DNA of 64,000 nucleotides from Rhodocyclaceae bacterium (GTDB lineage: Bacteria; Pseudomonadota; Gammaproteobacteria; Burkholderiales; Rhodocyclaceae): contig JAHDYG010000006.1 in assembly GCA_023383815.1 (NCBI GenBank), positions 89,161 to 153,160 of the forward strand. Direction: 5' to 3'. The notes beneath the pieces are model-generated. The model saw nothing but the letters and a program-made list of their open reading frames with translations, was not told the DNA's origin and did no database searches. Positions 1 through 8,669 of the stretch are shown one piece after another. Every line of letters begins with the position of its first letter. The first letter of the stretch is position 1. A program made the translations under genes and the position numbers.

Positions 1-147
1 TCGGTTCAGGCTTCGGTTCAGGCTTCGGTTCAGGCTTCGGTTCAGGCTTCGGTTCGGGCTTCGGCTCAGGCTTCGGCTCAGGCTTCGGTTCAGGCTTCGG
101 TTCAGGCTTCGGTTCAGGCTTCGGTTCAGGCTTTGGTTCGGGCTTTG
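1..147. repeat. 12-base tandem repeat encoding Glu-Pro-Lys-Pro in tolA
   Basis: About twelve consecutive 12-base units (plus-strand form ggttcaggcttc with few substitutions such as c for t or g for a) cover the window from base 1 to about 147 and probably continue to its left. On the minus strand each unit reads E-P-K-P, giving a stiff proline-rich arm expected to extend through the periplasm. Units of a multiple of three can change in number without a frameshift. Confidence 0.9.
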
Positions 148-346
148 GTGCCGGGACCGGCGTCGGGCGAGCGCTGGGTGCCGGCGCCGCGACGAGGTCG
201 ACCTCGAGCGACGCGGGCGCACGCGTTTCCCACTTCACGCCGAGAAAGAGGAACGCGATCAGCGCCAGATGGACAACCACCGTAAGCGCCATCGACGCCC
301 ATCTGCCGGGGGGCGCGCGGCCCTCGAGCCGCGGGGCATCGGTCAT
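1..346 (-). CDS. tolA: TolA, Tol-Pal energy-transducing protein (partial, C-terminus outside window)
   Basis: Only the first ~115 codons are present; the gene runs off the left edge. TolA couples the TolQR proton channel in the inner membrane to TolB-Pal at the outer membrane. Seen: a short cytoplasmic N-terminus, one hydrophobic segment at about residues 19-34 (ALTVVVHLALIAFLFLGVK) of the TolA/TonB anchor type, then a Pro/Ala-rich stretch that becomes a pure Glu-Pro-Lys-Pro repeat. The ATG at 346 overlaps the tolR stop in an ATGA arrangement, which fixes the start. TonB could give a similar N-terminus, but the position directly behind tolQ-tolR makes TolA much more likely. tolB and pal would be expected next, beyond the window. 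Confidence 0.85.
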   Translation of the reverse strand, partial: MTDAPRLEGRAPPGRWASMALTVVVHLALIAFLFLGVKWETRAPASLEVDLVAAPAPSARPTPVPAPKPEPKPEPKPEPKPEPKPEPKPEPKPEPKPEPKPEPKPEPKPEPKPEP

Positions 347-756
347 TGTCGGGCGCTTCCGGTCTGGGTCTGGAGGCCGACCTTCTGGAAACCGGCCACG
401 CGCAGTCCGTTGAGGGTGTCCATGACCTTCTCGTAGGCGACGTTCCGGTCGGCTGCGACGACGACCGAGCGTGCAGGGTCGCGTTCGATCGCGTGCGCCA
501 GCTCGCGTTGCAGCTCCGAGGCGGAAAGTACCTGCTCAGGTGCGGCGCCACTCGCCTTGAGGGCGAGACGTCCGTCCTTCTTGACGATCACATAGAGTGC
601 TTCGGACGGAGGTTGCCGCACGTCGGCCACTGACGGCAGATCGACCGTGCCGGTCTGGATCATCGGTGCCGTGACCATGAAGATCACGAGCAATACCAGC
701 ATCACGTCGATGTAGGGCACGACGTTGATCTGGTTCATGAGGCGGCGCGGGCGCAT
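343..756 (-). CDS. tolR: TolR, Tol-Pal proton-channel subunit (ExbD/TolR family)
   Basis: TolR (137 aa) forms the proton-motive-force channel with TolQ and works on TolA during outer-membrane constriction at division. The N-terminus carries the family signature (NQINVVPYIDVMLVLLVIFM), including the membrane Asp in the single transmembrane helix at about residues 12-30, followed by a periplasmic ExbD-type domain. The ATG at 756 is preferred over the much longer upstream open frame because it gives the canonical short cytoplasmic start (MRPRRLMNQINVV) of the family. It lies 17 bases after the tolQ stop and overlaps the tolA start by 4 bases. Confidence 0.96.
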   Translation of the reverse strand: MRPRRLMNQINVVPYIDVMLVLLVIFMVTAPMIQTGTVDLPSVADVRQPPSEALYVIVKKDGRLALKASGAAPEQVLSASELQRELAHAIERDPARSVVVAADRNVAYEKVMDTLNGLRVAGFQKVGLQTQTGSARQ

Positions 757-773
757 CGGACGCGATTCCTCGT

Positions 774-1448
774 CTAGCGCAGGTGTCGCTGCAGGATGTT
801 CGAGAACTCCTCCATGAAGCTCTCGAAGCGGATGCCGACCCGGTCGATGTCGTGCGTGAAGCGGTTGTACGCGACGACGGCCGGAATCGCGGCGAAGAGT
901 CCGATCGCGGTGGCCACGAGCGCCTCGGCGATGCCCGGGGCGACCTGCGCGAGGGTCGCCGAGCTGACGTTCGCGAGACCGCGGAAGGCGTTCATGATGC
1001 CCCACACGGTGCCGAGCAGGCCTATGTACGGCGAAACGGAACCGACGGTGGCCAAAAAGGCGAGATGGGCTTCGAGATCGTCCATCTCGCGCTGGTGGGT
1101 CGCACGCATTGCCCGCCTGGCACCATCGATGATCGCGCCCTGATCGTGGCTCTTTGCGCGCAATTTCGTGAACTCACGGTAACCGGCCTCGAAGATGCGC
1201 TCCATGCCGCCACATTCGTGACGGTTGGCGCTCGCCGACTGGAACAGCGCCCCGAGGTCGGCGCCGCTCCAGAAATCCCGCTCGAAGCTCTCCGTGCTGC
1301 GTCGTGCCGAGCGGATCTGGAACCACTTGCGGAAGATCCAGTACCAGGAGACAAGCGAGAGTCCGGCAAGCAGTGCCATGACGAGCTGGACGAGCAGGCT
1401 TGCCTGACCGATCAGGTACAGGATCGACAGGTTGTCGGTGACAGTCAT
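774..1448 (-). CDS. tolQ: TolQ, Tol-Pal proton-channel subunit (MotA/TolQ/ExbB family)
   Basis: TolQ (224 aa) is the multi-span inner-membrane subunit of the TolQRA motor. Seen: an N-terminal hydrophobic helix at about residues 12-37, a cytoplasmic middle region, and two later hydrophobic helices containing the family core GLLGTVWGIMNAF and a Gly/Ala-rich last helix (EALVATAIGLFAAIPAVVAY), followed by an amphipathic tail. The ATG at 1448 overlaps the ybgC stop (1445-1447) by 4 bases (ATGA), which selects it over the longer upstream frame. Gene order ybgC-tolQ-tolR-tolA is the standard one. Confidence 0.97.
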   Translation of the reverse strand: MTVTDNLSILYLIGQASLLVQLVMALLAGLSLVSWYWIFRKWFQIRSARRSTESFERDFWSGADLGALFQSASANRHECGGMERIFEAGYREFTKLRAKSHDQGAIIDGARRAMRATHQREMDDLEAHLAFLATVGSVSPYIGLLGTVWGIMNAFRGLANVSSATLAQVAPGIAEALVATAIGLFAAIPAVVAYNRFTHDIDRVGIRFESFMEEFSNILQRHLR

Positions 1449-1906
1449 GGAGTAGCTTCTTGGAGGGTCGTGCGAATTCTTGTCTTGAGCCCGGACGGGA
1501 TGGGAATCGGCCGTCCGCTGCGCTGGTCCACGCACGCAATGCCGACCTGGGCAGTGAAGATCGGGCTGTGGTTGCGTACGATCCGCTGCGAAAAACTCAG
1601 GCTCGCGCCGCCGAGCCTCAGTACCGTGGTCATGATCTCGAGCGTGTCGTCCAGCCGTGCCGGAGCGAGGAACTGCGCCTCGATCGAACGAACGACGAAG
1701 GCGATGGCGTGGTTCTCGAGGAGCGCCTGCTGGCTGTAGCCGAGCGTGCGCAGCCATTCGGTGCGGGCTCGCTCGCAATAGCGCAGGTAATTGGCATAGT
1801 AGACGACGCCTGCTGCGTCGGTATCTTCATAGTAGACCCGGACAGTCAGTGCCGAACCACCCGATTCGGTGCGGGGAGGGGGGGCGCAGGCTTCGGGGTT
1901 CGACAT
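1445..1906 (-). CDS. ybgC: YbgC, Tol-Pal-associated acyl-CoA thioesterase (4HBT hotdog fold)
   Basis: A 153-residue hotdog-fold thioesterase, first gene of the tol operon. The family hydrolyses acyl-CoA thioesters and is thought to act on phospholipid-linked acyl groups at the inner membrane. The signature YYEDTDAAGVVYYANYLRY near residue 25 contains the catalytic Asp of 4HBT enzymes (DTDAAG). The ATG at 1906 is kept because it gives an N-terminus of usual length plus about 20 extra Pro/Gly-rich residues; an internal start nearer VRVYYED cannot be excluded. It overlaps tolQ by 4 bases, so translation is probably coupled. Confidence 0.93.
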   Translation of the reverse strand: MSNPEACAPPPRTESGGSALTVRVYYEDTDAAGVVYYANYLRYCERARTEWLRTLGYSQQALLENHAIAFVVRSIEAQFLAPARLDDTLEIMTTVLRLGGASLSFSQRIVRNHSPIFTAQVGIACVDQRSGRPIPIPSGLKTRIRTTLQEATP

Positions 1907-2174
1907 GCGCGCATTCTATCCGAGCGGCTGCGCCATGTTGCGCCCTTGCACTATGAGATGCGCTGCAAATGGTAACTGCCGGTAACGACGCGCGAAAGTG
2001 AATCGCAGATCGACCAGAGCCTTCCGCCAGCGACTCCGGATCGGGTCCAGACCGGGTGACGCCACCGCGGTTTGAATCCCGCAATCGCCTTGGCCGCGCA
2101 GGATCTGGCGCCAAGTGCTATCCTTCCGCCTGGTCCACTGCGTACAACATTGCATCTTTCAGACAGGTTCTAGC
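1907..2174. other. divergent intergenic region ybgC / STAS protein
   Basis: About 270 bases, the longest stretch here without a convincing gene. It must hold promoters for the minus-strand tol operon and the plus-strand STAS gene, but I cannot pick out convincing -35/-10 pairs. Open frames in it have no recognisable product. A short tRNA T-arm look-alike at 2067-2082 has no matching acceptor stem. Confidence 0.5.
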
Positions 2175-3344
2175 GTGGTTGCTGGTTTTTTCGGAAAAAA
2201 ACCCCCTGGCGTGCCTCCCGCGGCTGCAGGGCAGAAGGCTGGGGCTGGCAGCAGTGCTGATCGTCTGGCCCGCACGGATCTGTCGACGATTGATTTTTCG
2301 GGTGCGGATATCTCGCGTGCGCTGGCCGATTGCGCCGACATGGTCGAGGTCCAGGAACTCAGTTCAGGTATCGGAGCGGCCTTCGAGGAGGTCGCCGTGC
2401 TCTACGCGAACGGCAGTGCCCGTGAAGCCGAGGCCCTCCTCGACGCAGTGCTCGCGGATGAGAAGCAGGCGGCCGGCGAAGGGTTGTGGATGATGCTGCT
2501 CGATCTGTACAGGCTCACCGGGCAGCGTGAGCGCTTCGAGTCTCGGGTGCTCGACTATGCGACACGCTTCGAGCGTTCGCCTCCGCCATGGGTGGACCTG
2601 TCGAGTGCACGGCAGTCGGCACGCAAATCCGATGTCGCTCCGCTGGTAAATCTGTCGGGCGCGCTTTCGGGCCAGGCAGCACCTCAGTTCAAGCAGATGG
2701 AGATGGTGGGCCTGAAGACGGCAAGGATCCGGATCGATCTGAAGCGCCTGCGCAGCGTGGACGACACGGGCTGTGCGCTGCTCTCGCAGTTGCTGAGGAC
2801 GTTCGCGTCGGAGCGCGTAAAGGTGAAGTTGCTCAATTGCGGACAGCTCATATCGATGCTGTCCGGGCAGATCCGGCCGGGCGTTCGCGAAGGGCGTGAC
2901 ACCTGGTTGCTGATGCTGGAGCTGCTTCAGCACAACGGCGAGCAGGAACGCTTCGAGGATCTTGCGGTCGATTACGCGGTGACGTTCGAGGAATCCCCGC
3001 CGTCATGGAATCCCGAAATGATGGCTGAGCCTGAAGCTGAAGAGGTCGTTCCGGAGAGCGCTCCGGTTGCGGACACGATCAGCCTCGAAGGGGAGTTGAC
3101 CAGCGCAAACAACGACAGCATCCGCAAGCTGGCGGCATTTGCGGCGGATCGTCAGACGGTTCAGGTCGACTGCAGTCACCTGCGGCGGCTCGACTTCGTC
3201 AGCGCCGGAACCTTGTTCAACATCCTTGCGACCCTGCGCGGGCAGGGCAAGCTGGTCAGCCTCGTCAACGTCAACGCGATGGTTGCTGCCCTGCTCAGGG
3301 TGATGGGCGTGGAGCAGGTCGCCCAGGTTCTGTTGCGCTCCTGA
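2175..3344 (+). CDS. duplicated helical-repeat/STAS domain protein
   Basis: A 389-residue protein with two STAS domains, a fold used in anti-sigma antagonists, MlaB-like lipid transport partners and other phospho-switches. After a short basic N-terminus (GFFGKKPPG) and a helical part, a 37-residue helical module ending [11 protein letters not shown] is followed by STAS domain 1 (core [13 protein letters not shown]). A second copy of the module ending [11 protein letters not shown] then precedes STAS domain 2 (core [13 protein letters not shown]). The whole protein is therefore an internal duplication. The GTG at 2175 is chosen because it starts directly at the conserved-looking FFGKK motif; an in-frame ATG at 2115 is the alternative. 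It lies 83 bases upstream of hslV in the same direction. Its function is not known to me. Confidence 0.8.
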   Translation: MVAGFFGKKPPGVPPAAAGQKAGAGSSADRLARTDLSTIDFSGADISRALADCADMVEVQELSSGIGAAFEEVAVLYANGSAREAEALLDAVLADEKQAAGEGLWMMLLDLYRLTGQRERFESRVLDYATRFERSPPPWVDLSSARQSARKSDVAPLVNLSGALSGQAAPQFKQMEMVGLKTARIRIDLKRLRSVDDTGCALLSQLLRTFASERVKVKLLNCGQLISMLSGQIRPGVREGRDTWLLMLELLQHNGEQERFEDLAVDYAVTFEESPPSWNPEMMAEPEAEEVVPESAPVADTISLEGELTSANNDSIRKLAAFAADRQTVQVDCSHLRRLDFVSAGTLFNILATLRGQGKLVSLVNVNAMVAALLRVMGVEQVAQVLLRS

Positions 3345-3427
3345 CGGCAACGCTGCAGCGGGCATGTGGCGTGTTCGTACGCCCGCCCCGGGGATCGGAC
3401 GGACAAATTCTCTCAAGGAAGCGCATC

Positions 3428-3967
3428 ATGGAGCAGTATCGCGGTACCACCATCCTCTCCGTACGCCGGGGCCGGCGCGTTGCGCTGGGCGGTGATGGGC
3501 AGGTGACTCTGGGCAACATCGTCATCAAGTCGACGGCCCGTAAGGTGCGCACCTTGTATCAGGGGCGGATCCTTGCCGGGTTCGCGGGCGGCACGGCCGA
3601 TGCCTTCACCTTGTTCGAGCGTTTCGAGGCGAAGCTCGAGAAGCACCAGGGCAACCTGTTGCGCAGTGCCGTGGAGCTGGCGAAGGACTGGCGCACCGAT
3701 CGCATGCTGCGCCGTCTGGAGGCGATGCTTGCGGTCGCAGATCCGGACAACTCGCTCGTGATCACGGGCAACGGTGACGTGCTCGAACCCGAGTTCGGGA
3801 TCGTCGCGATCGGCAGCGGCGGCGCCTACGCGCAGTCGGCGGCCCGCGCGCTGCTGGAGAATACCGACCTTCCGCCCGAGGAGATCGTTTCAAAGTCGCT
3901 GCAGATCGCAGGAGATCTGTGCATTTACACCAACCAGAGTCATGTGATCGAGGTACTTGAAGCGTGA
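3428..3967 (+). CDS. hslV: HslV, proteasome-like peptidase subunit of the HslUV protease
   Basis: HslV (179 aa) is the threonine peptidase of the ATP-dependent HslUV (ClpYQ) protease in the cytoplasm. The start gives a short propeptide (MEQYRG) removed to expose the catalytic Thr7 in GTTILSVRR, as in the family; GDGQVTLGN follows in the usual place. A longer upstream frame is rejected because it would bury this processing site. AAGGA lies just upstream of the ATG. The stop overlaps the hslU start by 4 bases (GTGA), so the two subunits are translationally coupled. I see no clear sigma-32-type promoter in the 83-base gap before it. Confidence 0.97.
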   Translation: MEQYRGTTILSVRRGRRVALGGDGQVTLGNIVIKSTARKVRTLYQGRILAGFAGGTADAFTLFERFEAKLEKHQGNLLRSAVELAKDWRTDRMLRRLEAMLAVADPDNSLVITGNGDVLEPEFGIVAIGSGGAYAQSAARALLENTDLPPEEIVSKSLQIAGDLCIYTNQSHVIEVLEA

Positions 3968-5298
3968 CCCAGATGACCCCGCCGGAGATCGTCTCCGAAC
4001 TCGACAAGCACATCGTCGGACAGGGCAAGGCCAAGAAGGCTGTCGCCATCGCGCTGCGCAACCGCTGGCGGCGGGCCCAGGTCGATGAGCCGCTCAGGAG
4101 CGAGATCACCCCGAAGAACATCCTCATGATCGGCCCGACCGGTGTCGGCAAGACCGAGATTGCACGCCGTCTGGCCCGCCTGGCGAATGCGCCGTTCATC
4201 AAGATCGAGGCAACGAAGTTCACCGAGGTCGGTTACGTCGGTCGCGACGTCGAGACCATCGTCCGCGATCTGGTGGAAATCGCCGTCAAGGACGGGCGCG
4301 AGCACGCAATGCGCTCGGTGCGGGACCGCGCCCTGGATGCGGCCGAGGATCGCGTGCTCGATGCCCTGCTGCCGCCTGCACGACCGACCGGGTTCGAGGC
4401 CGGGGCGGGGGACGGCCAGGAGTCGGCGACGCGGCAGAAGTTCCGCAAGCGCCTGCGCGAGGGCGAGCTGGACGACAAGGAGATCGAGATCGAGATGGCA
4501 GCGCATGCGGTGACGGCCGAGATCTTCGCGCCGCCGGGCATGGAGGAACTCACGCAGCAGATTCAGGGCATGTTCCAGAACCTGGGCGGTGGCAAGAAGA
4601 AGCTGCGCAAGATGCGCATTGCCGATGCGCTCAAGGCGCTTGCTGACGAAGAGGCCGCCCGCATGATCAACGACGAGGAGGTCAAGGCGGAAGCGGTGCG
4701 CGCGGTCGAGCAGAACGGCATCGTGTTCCTTGACGAGATCGACAAGATTGCCGCGCGCTCCGACGGGCACGGAGCGGACGTTTCGCGCCAGGGTGTGCAG
4801 CGCGACCTCCTGCCGCTGGTCGAGGGCACTACGGTGTCGACCAAGTTTGGCATGATCAAGACTGATCACATCCTCTTCATCGCCAGCGGTGCTTTTCATC
4901 TTTCCAAGCCGAGCGACCTGATTCCCGAACTGCAGGGCCGCTTTCCGATCCGGGTCGAGCTGGAGAGCCTGTCGGTCGGGGATTTCGAGCGCATCCTCAC
5001 GGGCACCGACGCCTGCCTGGTCCGCCAGTACCAGGCCCTGCTGGCCACCGACAGCGTTGATCTGAGCTTCACCTCAGAAGGTATCCGGCGTCTGGCCGAG
5101 ATCGCTTTCCAGGTCAACGAACGGACCGAGAACATCGGTGCGCGCAGGCTCTACACGGTGATGGAGAAGCTCCTCGAAGAGGTTTCCTTCGATGCCGGCA
5201 AGCCTGGGTTCGGCCGTGTCGAGGTCGACGCGGCTTACGTCGATGCGCGGCTGGATGTTCTTGCCCAGCGCGAGGATCTTGCGCGCTACGTCCTGTAA
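3964..5298 (+). CDS. hslU: HslU, AAA+ ATPase subunit of the HslUV protease
   Basis: HslU (444 aa, usual length) unfolds substrates and feeds them to HslV. Seen: Walker [10 protein letters not shown] at about residues 58-66, the pore loop GYVGRD at about 90, an intermediate (I) domain at about 110-230, Walker B IVFLDEID at about 256, and a C-terminal end ARYVL that in the family docks into HslV. The GTG start at 3964 overlaps the hslV stop (3965-3967). The N-terminus [15 protein letters not shown] matches the family start. Confidence 0.97.
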   Translation: MTQMTPPEIVSELDKHIVGQGKAKKAVAIALRNRWRRAQVDEPLRSEITPKNILMIGPTGVGKTEIARRLARLANAPFIKIEATKFTEVGYVGRDVETIVRDLVEIAVKDGREHAMRSVRDRALDAAEDRVLDALLPPARPTGFEAGAGDGQESATRQKFRKRLREGELDDKEIEIEMAAHAVTAEIFAPPGMEELTQQIQGMFQNLGGGKKKLRKMRIADALKALADEEAARMINDEEVKAEAVRAVEQNGIVFLDEIDKIAARSDGHGADVSRQGVQRDLLPLVEGTTVSTKFGMIKTDHILFIASGAFHLSKPSDLIPELQGRFPIRVELESLSVGDFERILTGTDACLVRQYQALLATDSVDLSFTSEGIRRLAEIAFQVNERTENIGARRLYTVMEKLLEEVSFDAGKPGFGRVEVDAAYVDARLDVLAQREDLARYVL

Positions 5299-5388
5299 TC
5301 GACGGGGAGCGGACACCGCCGGCGCTCCTGCTCGACTGCGACCGGGCGTGCCGTCCTTGCTGCCCCTGCAACACATGTCCTGTCCGCC

Positions 5389-6264
5389 ATGTTGATCCGG
5401 ATCATCGCCATCCTCTTTCCGTTGTTCGGCATCACCGCGCTCGGATACTTCGTCGGCAAGCGCATGCGACCGGACCTCTCGCATGCGAACAAGCTGAACA
5501 TGGACGTGTTCGTGCCGGCGCTGGTCTTTGCTGCACTGGTGAACAAGGAGTTCCAGATCACCGAGTTTCTGCCGCTGACGGTGGCGACGCTGGTCGTCGT
5601 CGTCGGATCGGGTCTGGCGGGCTGGGCGTTGGCGTGGGTTGCGGGAATCGCGTCGCGGACGATCGTGCCGCCGATGATGTTCAACAATTGCGGCAACCTC
5701 GGACTGCCGCTGGCGGTGCTCGCATTCGGCGATCTCGCGCTGGCGCCGGCAGTGGTCATGTTCATGGTGTCGAACCTGCTGCATTTCTCGTTCGGTGCCT
5801 GGCTGCTCGATCATCGGGTCAGGATCTGGACGGTGTGGAAAGTGCCTTCGGTGCTCGCGACGCTGAGCGGACTTGCGGTGGGCCTGGTCGGGATCGAGGT
5901 CTGGCCGCCGCTGATGACCGCAATCCGCATGCTTGGGGAGATCTCGATTCCGCTGATGTTGTTCGCGCTCGGTGTGCGACTCACCGACTCGCGCATCGCC
6001 TCGCTCGGGGCCGGACTCTACGTGGCGGCCGCGCGTCCGATCGTGGGCATGCTGCTCGCGCTCGCGGTGATGCTCGTGATCGAGCTTCCGCCGCAGCAGC
6101 AGGCGCTGCTGCTGGTGTTCGGTGCGCTGCCGCCGGCGGTGCTCAACTACATGTTCGCCGAGCGCTACCAGCAGGAGCCCGGCGTCGTGGCCTCGATGGT
6201 CCTGATCGGCAACCTGTCCGCGCTGCTGTTCCTGCCACTTGCGCTTGCGATGTCACTGCCCTGA
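5389..6264 (+). CDS. AEC (auxin efflux carrier) family transporter
   Basis: A 291-residue inner-membrane protein with about ten hydrophobic segments arranged as two five-helix halves, of the AEC/PIN-related permease family. Family members export or import small carboxylates and other metabolites; the substrate here cannot be told. The motif NNCGNLGLPLAVLAFGD (about residues 100-116) is characteristic of the family's first half. It is 90 bases downstream of hslU with no clear Shine-Dalgarno sequence. Its stop lies 4 bases from the convergent slipin gene. Confidence 0.88.
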   Translation: MLIRIIAILFPLFGITALGYFVGKRMRPDLSHANKLNMDVFVPALVFAALVNKEFQITEFLPLTVATLVVVVGSGLAGWALAWVAGIASRTIVPPMMFNNCGNLGLPLAVLAFGDLALAPAVVMFMVSNLLHFSFGAWLLDHRVRIWTVWKVPSVLATLSGLAVGLVGIEVWPPLMTAIRMLGEISIPLMLFALGVRLTDSRIASLGAGLYVAAARPIVGMLLALAVMLVIELPPQQQALLLVFGALPPAVLNYMFAERYQQEPGVVASMVLIGNLSALLFLPLALAMSLP

Positions 6265-6268
6265 TCGC

Positions 6269-7066
6269 TCAACTGCCGGCCCCGCTTCGGGGAGGCGGGT
6301 TCGGGGCGCCAGATTTCGGGCGAAGCAGGTTCTGGATGAGGTCGACCGGGACCGGGAAGACCAGCGTCGAGGTCTTGTCGCCAGCAACCTGAGTCAGGGT
6401 CTGCAGGTAGCGAAGCTGCATCGCTGCCGGCTCGCGCGCCAGCATCTCGGCCGCTTCGAGAAGCGTCTGGGCGGCTTGCTTCTCGCCCTCGGCGTGGATG
6501 ACCTTGGCGCGCCGTTCGCGTTCGGCCTCGGCCTGACGGGCGATCGCGCGCACCATCGTTTCGTTGAGGTCGATGTGCTTGATCTCGACGTTGGTGACCT
6601 TGATCCCCCACGCATCGGTCTGTGAGTCGAGGATCTGCTGCACATCGAGGTTGAGCTTCTCGCGTTCGGACAGCATCTCGTCCAGTTCGTGCTTGCCAAG
6701 GACCGCCCGCAGTGTGGTCTGGGCGAGCTGGCTGGTCGCCTCGAAGTAGTGCTCGACCTGGATGATCGCCTTCTCCGGGTCAACGACGCGGAAGTAGAGC
6801 ACTGCATTGACCTTGACCGACACGTTGTCGCGCGAGATCACATCCTGGCTGGGTACGTCCATCGTCACGACGCGCAGGTCGACCTTGACCATCTGCTGCA
6901 GCCCCGGAATCACGATGATCAGGCCGGGGCCCTTTACCTTCCAGAAGCGGCCCAGCATGAAGATCACGCCGCGCTCGTACTCGCGCAGGATGCGCAGCGC
7001 ACTCAGCACGAGTGCGATCAGGATGATCAGCACGGTGCCGAGGCCCAGGTTGAATTCGGGGATCAT
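6269..7066 (-). CDS. slipin, SPFH/Band 7 membrane scaffold protein
   Basis: A 265-residue stomatin/slipin homologue: one N-terminal hydrophobic segment (about residues 8-26), then a Band 7 domain starting [21 protein letters not shown], then a helical region rich in Ala/Glu/Arg that drives oligomerisation in this family. Such proteins organise membrane microdomains and are the standard partner of NfeD-type proteases. The ATG overlaps the stop of the upstream nfeD-like gene (ATGA, 7063-7066), so the pair is co-translated. The coding 3' end contains a CCCCG-ctt-CGGGG hairpin at 6280-6292, possibly serving the convergent AEC gene. Confidence 0.94.
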   Translation of the reverse strand: MIPEFNLGLGTVLIILIALVLSALRILREYERGVIFMLGRFWKVKGPGLIIVIPGLQQMVKVDLRVVTMDVPSQDVISRDNVSVKVNAVLYFRVVDPEKAIIQVEHYFEATSQLAQTTLRAVLGKHELDEMLSEREKLNLDVQQILDSQTDAWGIKVTNVEIKHIDLNETMVRAIARQAEAERERRAKVIHAEGEKQAAQTLLEAAEMLAREPAAMQLRYLQTLTQVAGDKTSTLVFPVPVDLIQNLLRPKSGAPNPPPRSGAGS

Positions 7067-8523
7067 GGTGGGCTCCTCCTTGGGTCGTCGGGTTCGAATC
7101 TGTCATCGGCGGCGCGTTCGACTTCGAGAGTCAGGCCCTTGATCGACCTGACGCGGACGGCGTCGCCGGGACGCAGGTCATCGTTCGCATGTACGCGCCA
7201 GCGTTCGCCACGAACGTGCGCATAGATCTGATCCGGCTCGACCGTCGTGACGGTTCCTGCTGCGCCGAGCATCTCCTCGCGCCCGCTCACGATCCGTCTC
7301 TTGCGCGCCCGCACGGCGAATCCGCCGATCGCCAGGAGGAGCCCGCCGCTGACCACCGCCAGCCCGATCAGGAACGGAAGCGGGAGGCCGAAGCCGGGCA
7401 CCTCGCCATCGAACAGGAACAGTCCGCCCAGAACAAAGGCGATGATGCCGCCCACCCCGAGCACGCCGAAGCTTGGCAGAAAGGCTTCCGCCAGCATCAG
7501 CGCCGCGCCGAGCGCGATCAGCGCGACGCCGGCCCAATTCACGGGCAGCAACTGGAACGCGTACATTGCGATCAGCAGGCAGATCATTCCGGCCACACCC
7601 GGGACCCCGAAGCCCGGGCTCGTGAACTCGAAGAACAATCCGTAGATGCCGATCATCATCAGCACCAGCGCGACCTGCGGATTCGAGAGCAATGCAAGGA
7701 CACGGTTGCGCCAGTCCGGCTGCTGGCGCTCGATCTGCATGCCGGCGGTGGCCAGCGTGACGGTGTTGCCCGAATCGAGCACGATCTCGCGCCCGTCGAG
7801 CTGATCGAGCAGGTGCTCGAGGCTCGTCGCGAGCAAGTCGATCACGCCTGCTTCGAGCGCTTCACGGGCAGTCATGCTGGCCGCTTCACGGACTGCGCGT
7901 TCAGCGAAGTCGGCGTCGCGGCCACGCAGTTGCGCAAGACTGCGCAGATAGGCGGCAGCATCGCTGGTCATCTTGTCGCTCATCGGATTCCCCGAACGGG
8001 ACGGGGGATTCCGGTCATCGGTGCGGCCGGATCCCTCCCCTGAAGCAGGCTTCTTCGCGTCTTCGGGCTCGCGCGCCCGTTCCGGTTCCGGGGCAGAGCC
8101 TCCGCCCGGTGCACCGATCGCCACAGGTGTCGCCGCGCCCAGGTTGGTCGCTGGCGCCATTGCCGCGACGTGGCTTGCATAGAGGAGGAAGGTTCCGGCA
8201 CTCGCGGCCCGCGCGCCCTCAGGGCTCACGTAGCTTGCGATCGGGATCGGAGATGCGAGGATCTCGCGGATGATCGCCCGCATCGCAGTGTCGAGGCCGC
8301 CGGGCGTATCCATTTCGAGCACCACGAGCCGGGCATTGCTTTCCCTGGCGTGGGCGAGGCCGCGCGAGACGTAGTCTGCCGTGGCCGGTCCGATGGCGCC
8401 CTCGATCCGCAGTGCGATCACCGGGGCGTCGCCGGACCTCTCGTCAGCGATCGAATGTGCGGGCAGCACCATCGCGAAGAGCACCAGAAGCAGTGCGAAC
8501 CTACTGCGCAGCGTATCCGGCAT
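7063..8523 (-). CDS. NfeD-family ClpP-class membrane serine protease
   Basis: A 486-residue protein: signal peptide (about 1-26, ending HSIADE), a ClpP-like protease domain ([17 protein letters not shown], then [11 protein letters not shown] with the likely nucleophile Ser), a charged Pro/Gly/Glu-rich insert at about residues 145-180, a helix [14 protein letters not shown] carrying the likely catalytic Lys, four or five hydrophobic helices at about 280-410, and a C-terminal OB-fold NfeD domain ([23 protein letters not shown]). Homologues cleave the hydrophobic end of slipin or stomatin, which is exactly the coupled downstream gene. Confidence 0.92.
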   Translation of the reverse strand: MPDTLRSRFALLLVLFAMVLPAHSIADERSGDAPVIALRIEGAIGPATADYVSRGLAHARESNARLVVLEMDTPGGLDTAMRAIIREILASPIPIASYVSPEGARAASAGTFLLYASHVAAMAPATNLGAATPVAIGAPGGGSAPEPERAREPEDAKKPASGEGSGRTDDRNPPSRSGNPMSDKMTSDAAAYLRSLAQLRGRDADFAERAVREAASMTAREALEAGVIDLLATSLEHLLDQLDGREIVLDSGNTVTLATAGMQIERQQPDWRNRVLALLSNPQVALVLMMIGIYGLFFEFTSPGFGVPGVAGMICLLIAMYAFQLLPVNWAGVALIALGAALMLAEAFLPSFGVLGVGGIIAFVLGGLFLFDGEVPGFGLPLPFLIGLAVVSGGLLLAIGGFAVRARKRRIVSGREEMLGAAGTVTTVEPDQIYAHVRGERWRVHANDDLRPGDAVRVRSIKGLTLEVERAADDRFEPDDPRRSPP

Positions 8524-8606
8524 CGGTATCGCTCCATGAGAACTGGATCGTTCCGTCTCGTATGAGTGTAGTGCGCCGGTCGCGTTCCCGCCTGAAGCAT
8601 TGCGCC

Positions 8607-8635
8607 TTGCGGATCCAGGGGGGGGTTGTTAGGCT
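8607..8635 (+). promoter_or_regulatory. candidate promoter for the asmA-like gene
   Basis: TTGCGG at 8607-8612 and TAGGCT at 8630-8635 are separated by 17 bases, about 35 bases before the ATG at 8670. The spacing is ideal but the -10 box is poor, and a run of eight G lies in the spacer. Confidence 0.3.
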
Positions 8636-8669
8636 GCGGAGATGTCGGATCCCGAAAGAGGCAAGCCCC

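Noticed and set aside
2067-2082. tRNA T-arm-like sequence (GCGG-TTTGAATC-CCGC)
   Set aside because: No acceptor stem, anticodon arm or CCA can be built around it.
1916-2155. 79-codon minus-strand frame just upstream of ybgC
   Set aside because: No recognisable protein features, no clear ribosome site, and it fills the expected promoter region.
5299-5388. Terminator between hslU and the AEC gene (GGAGCG/CGCTCC)
   Set aside because: Only a 6-bp stem with no T-run.
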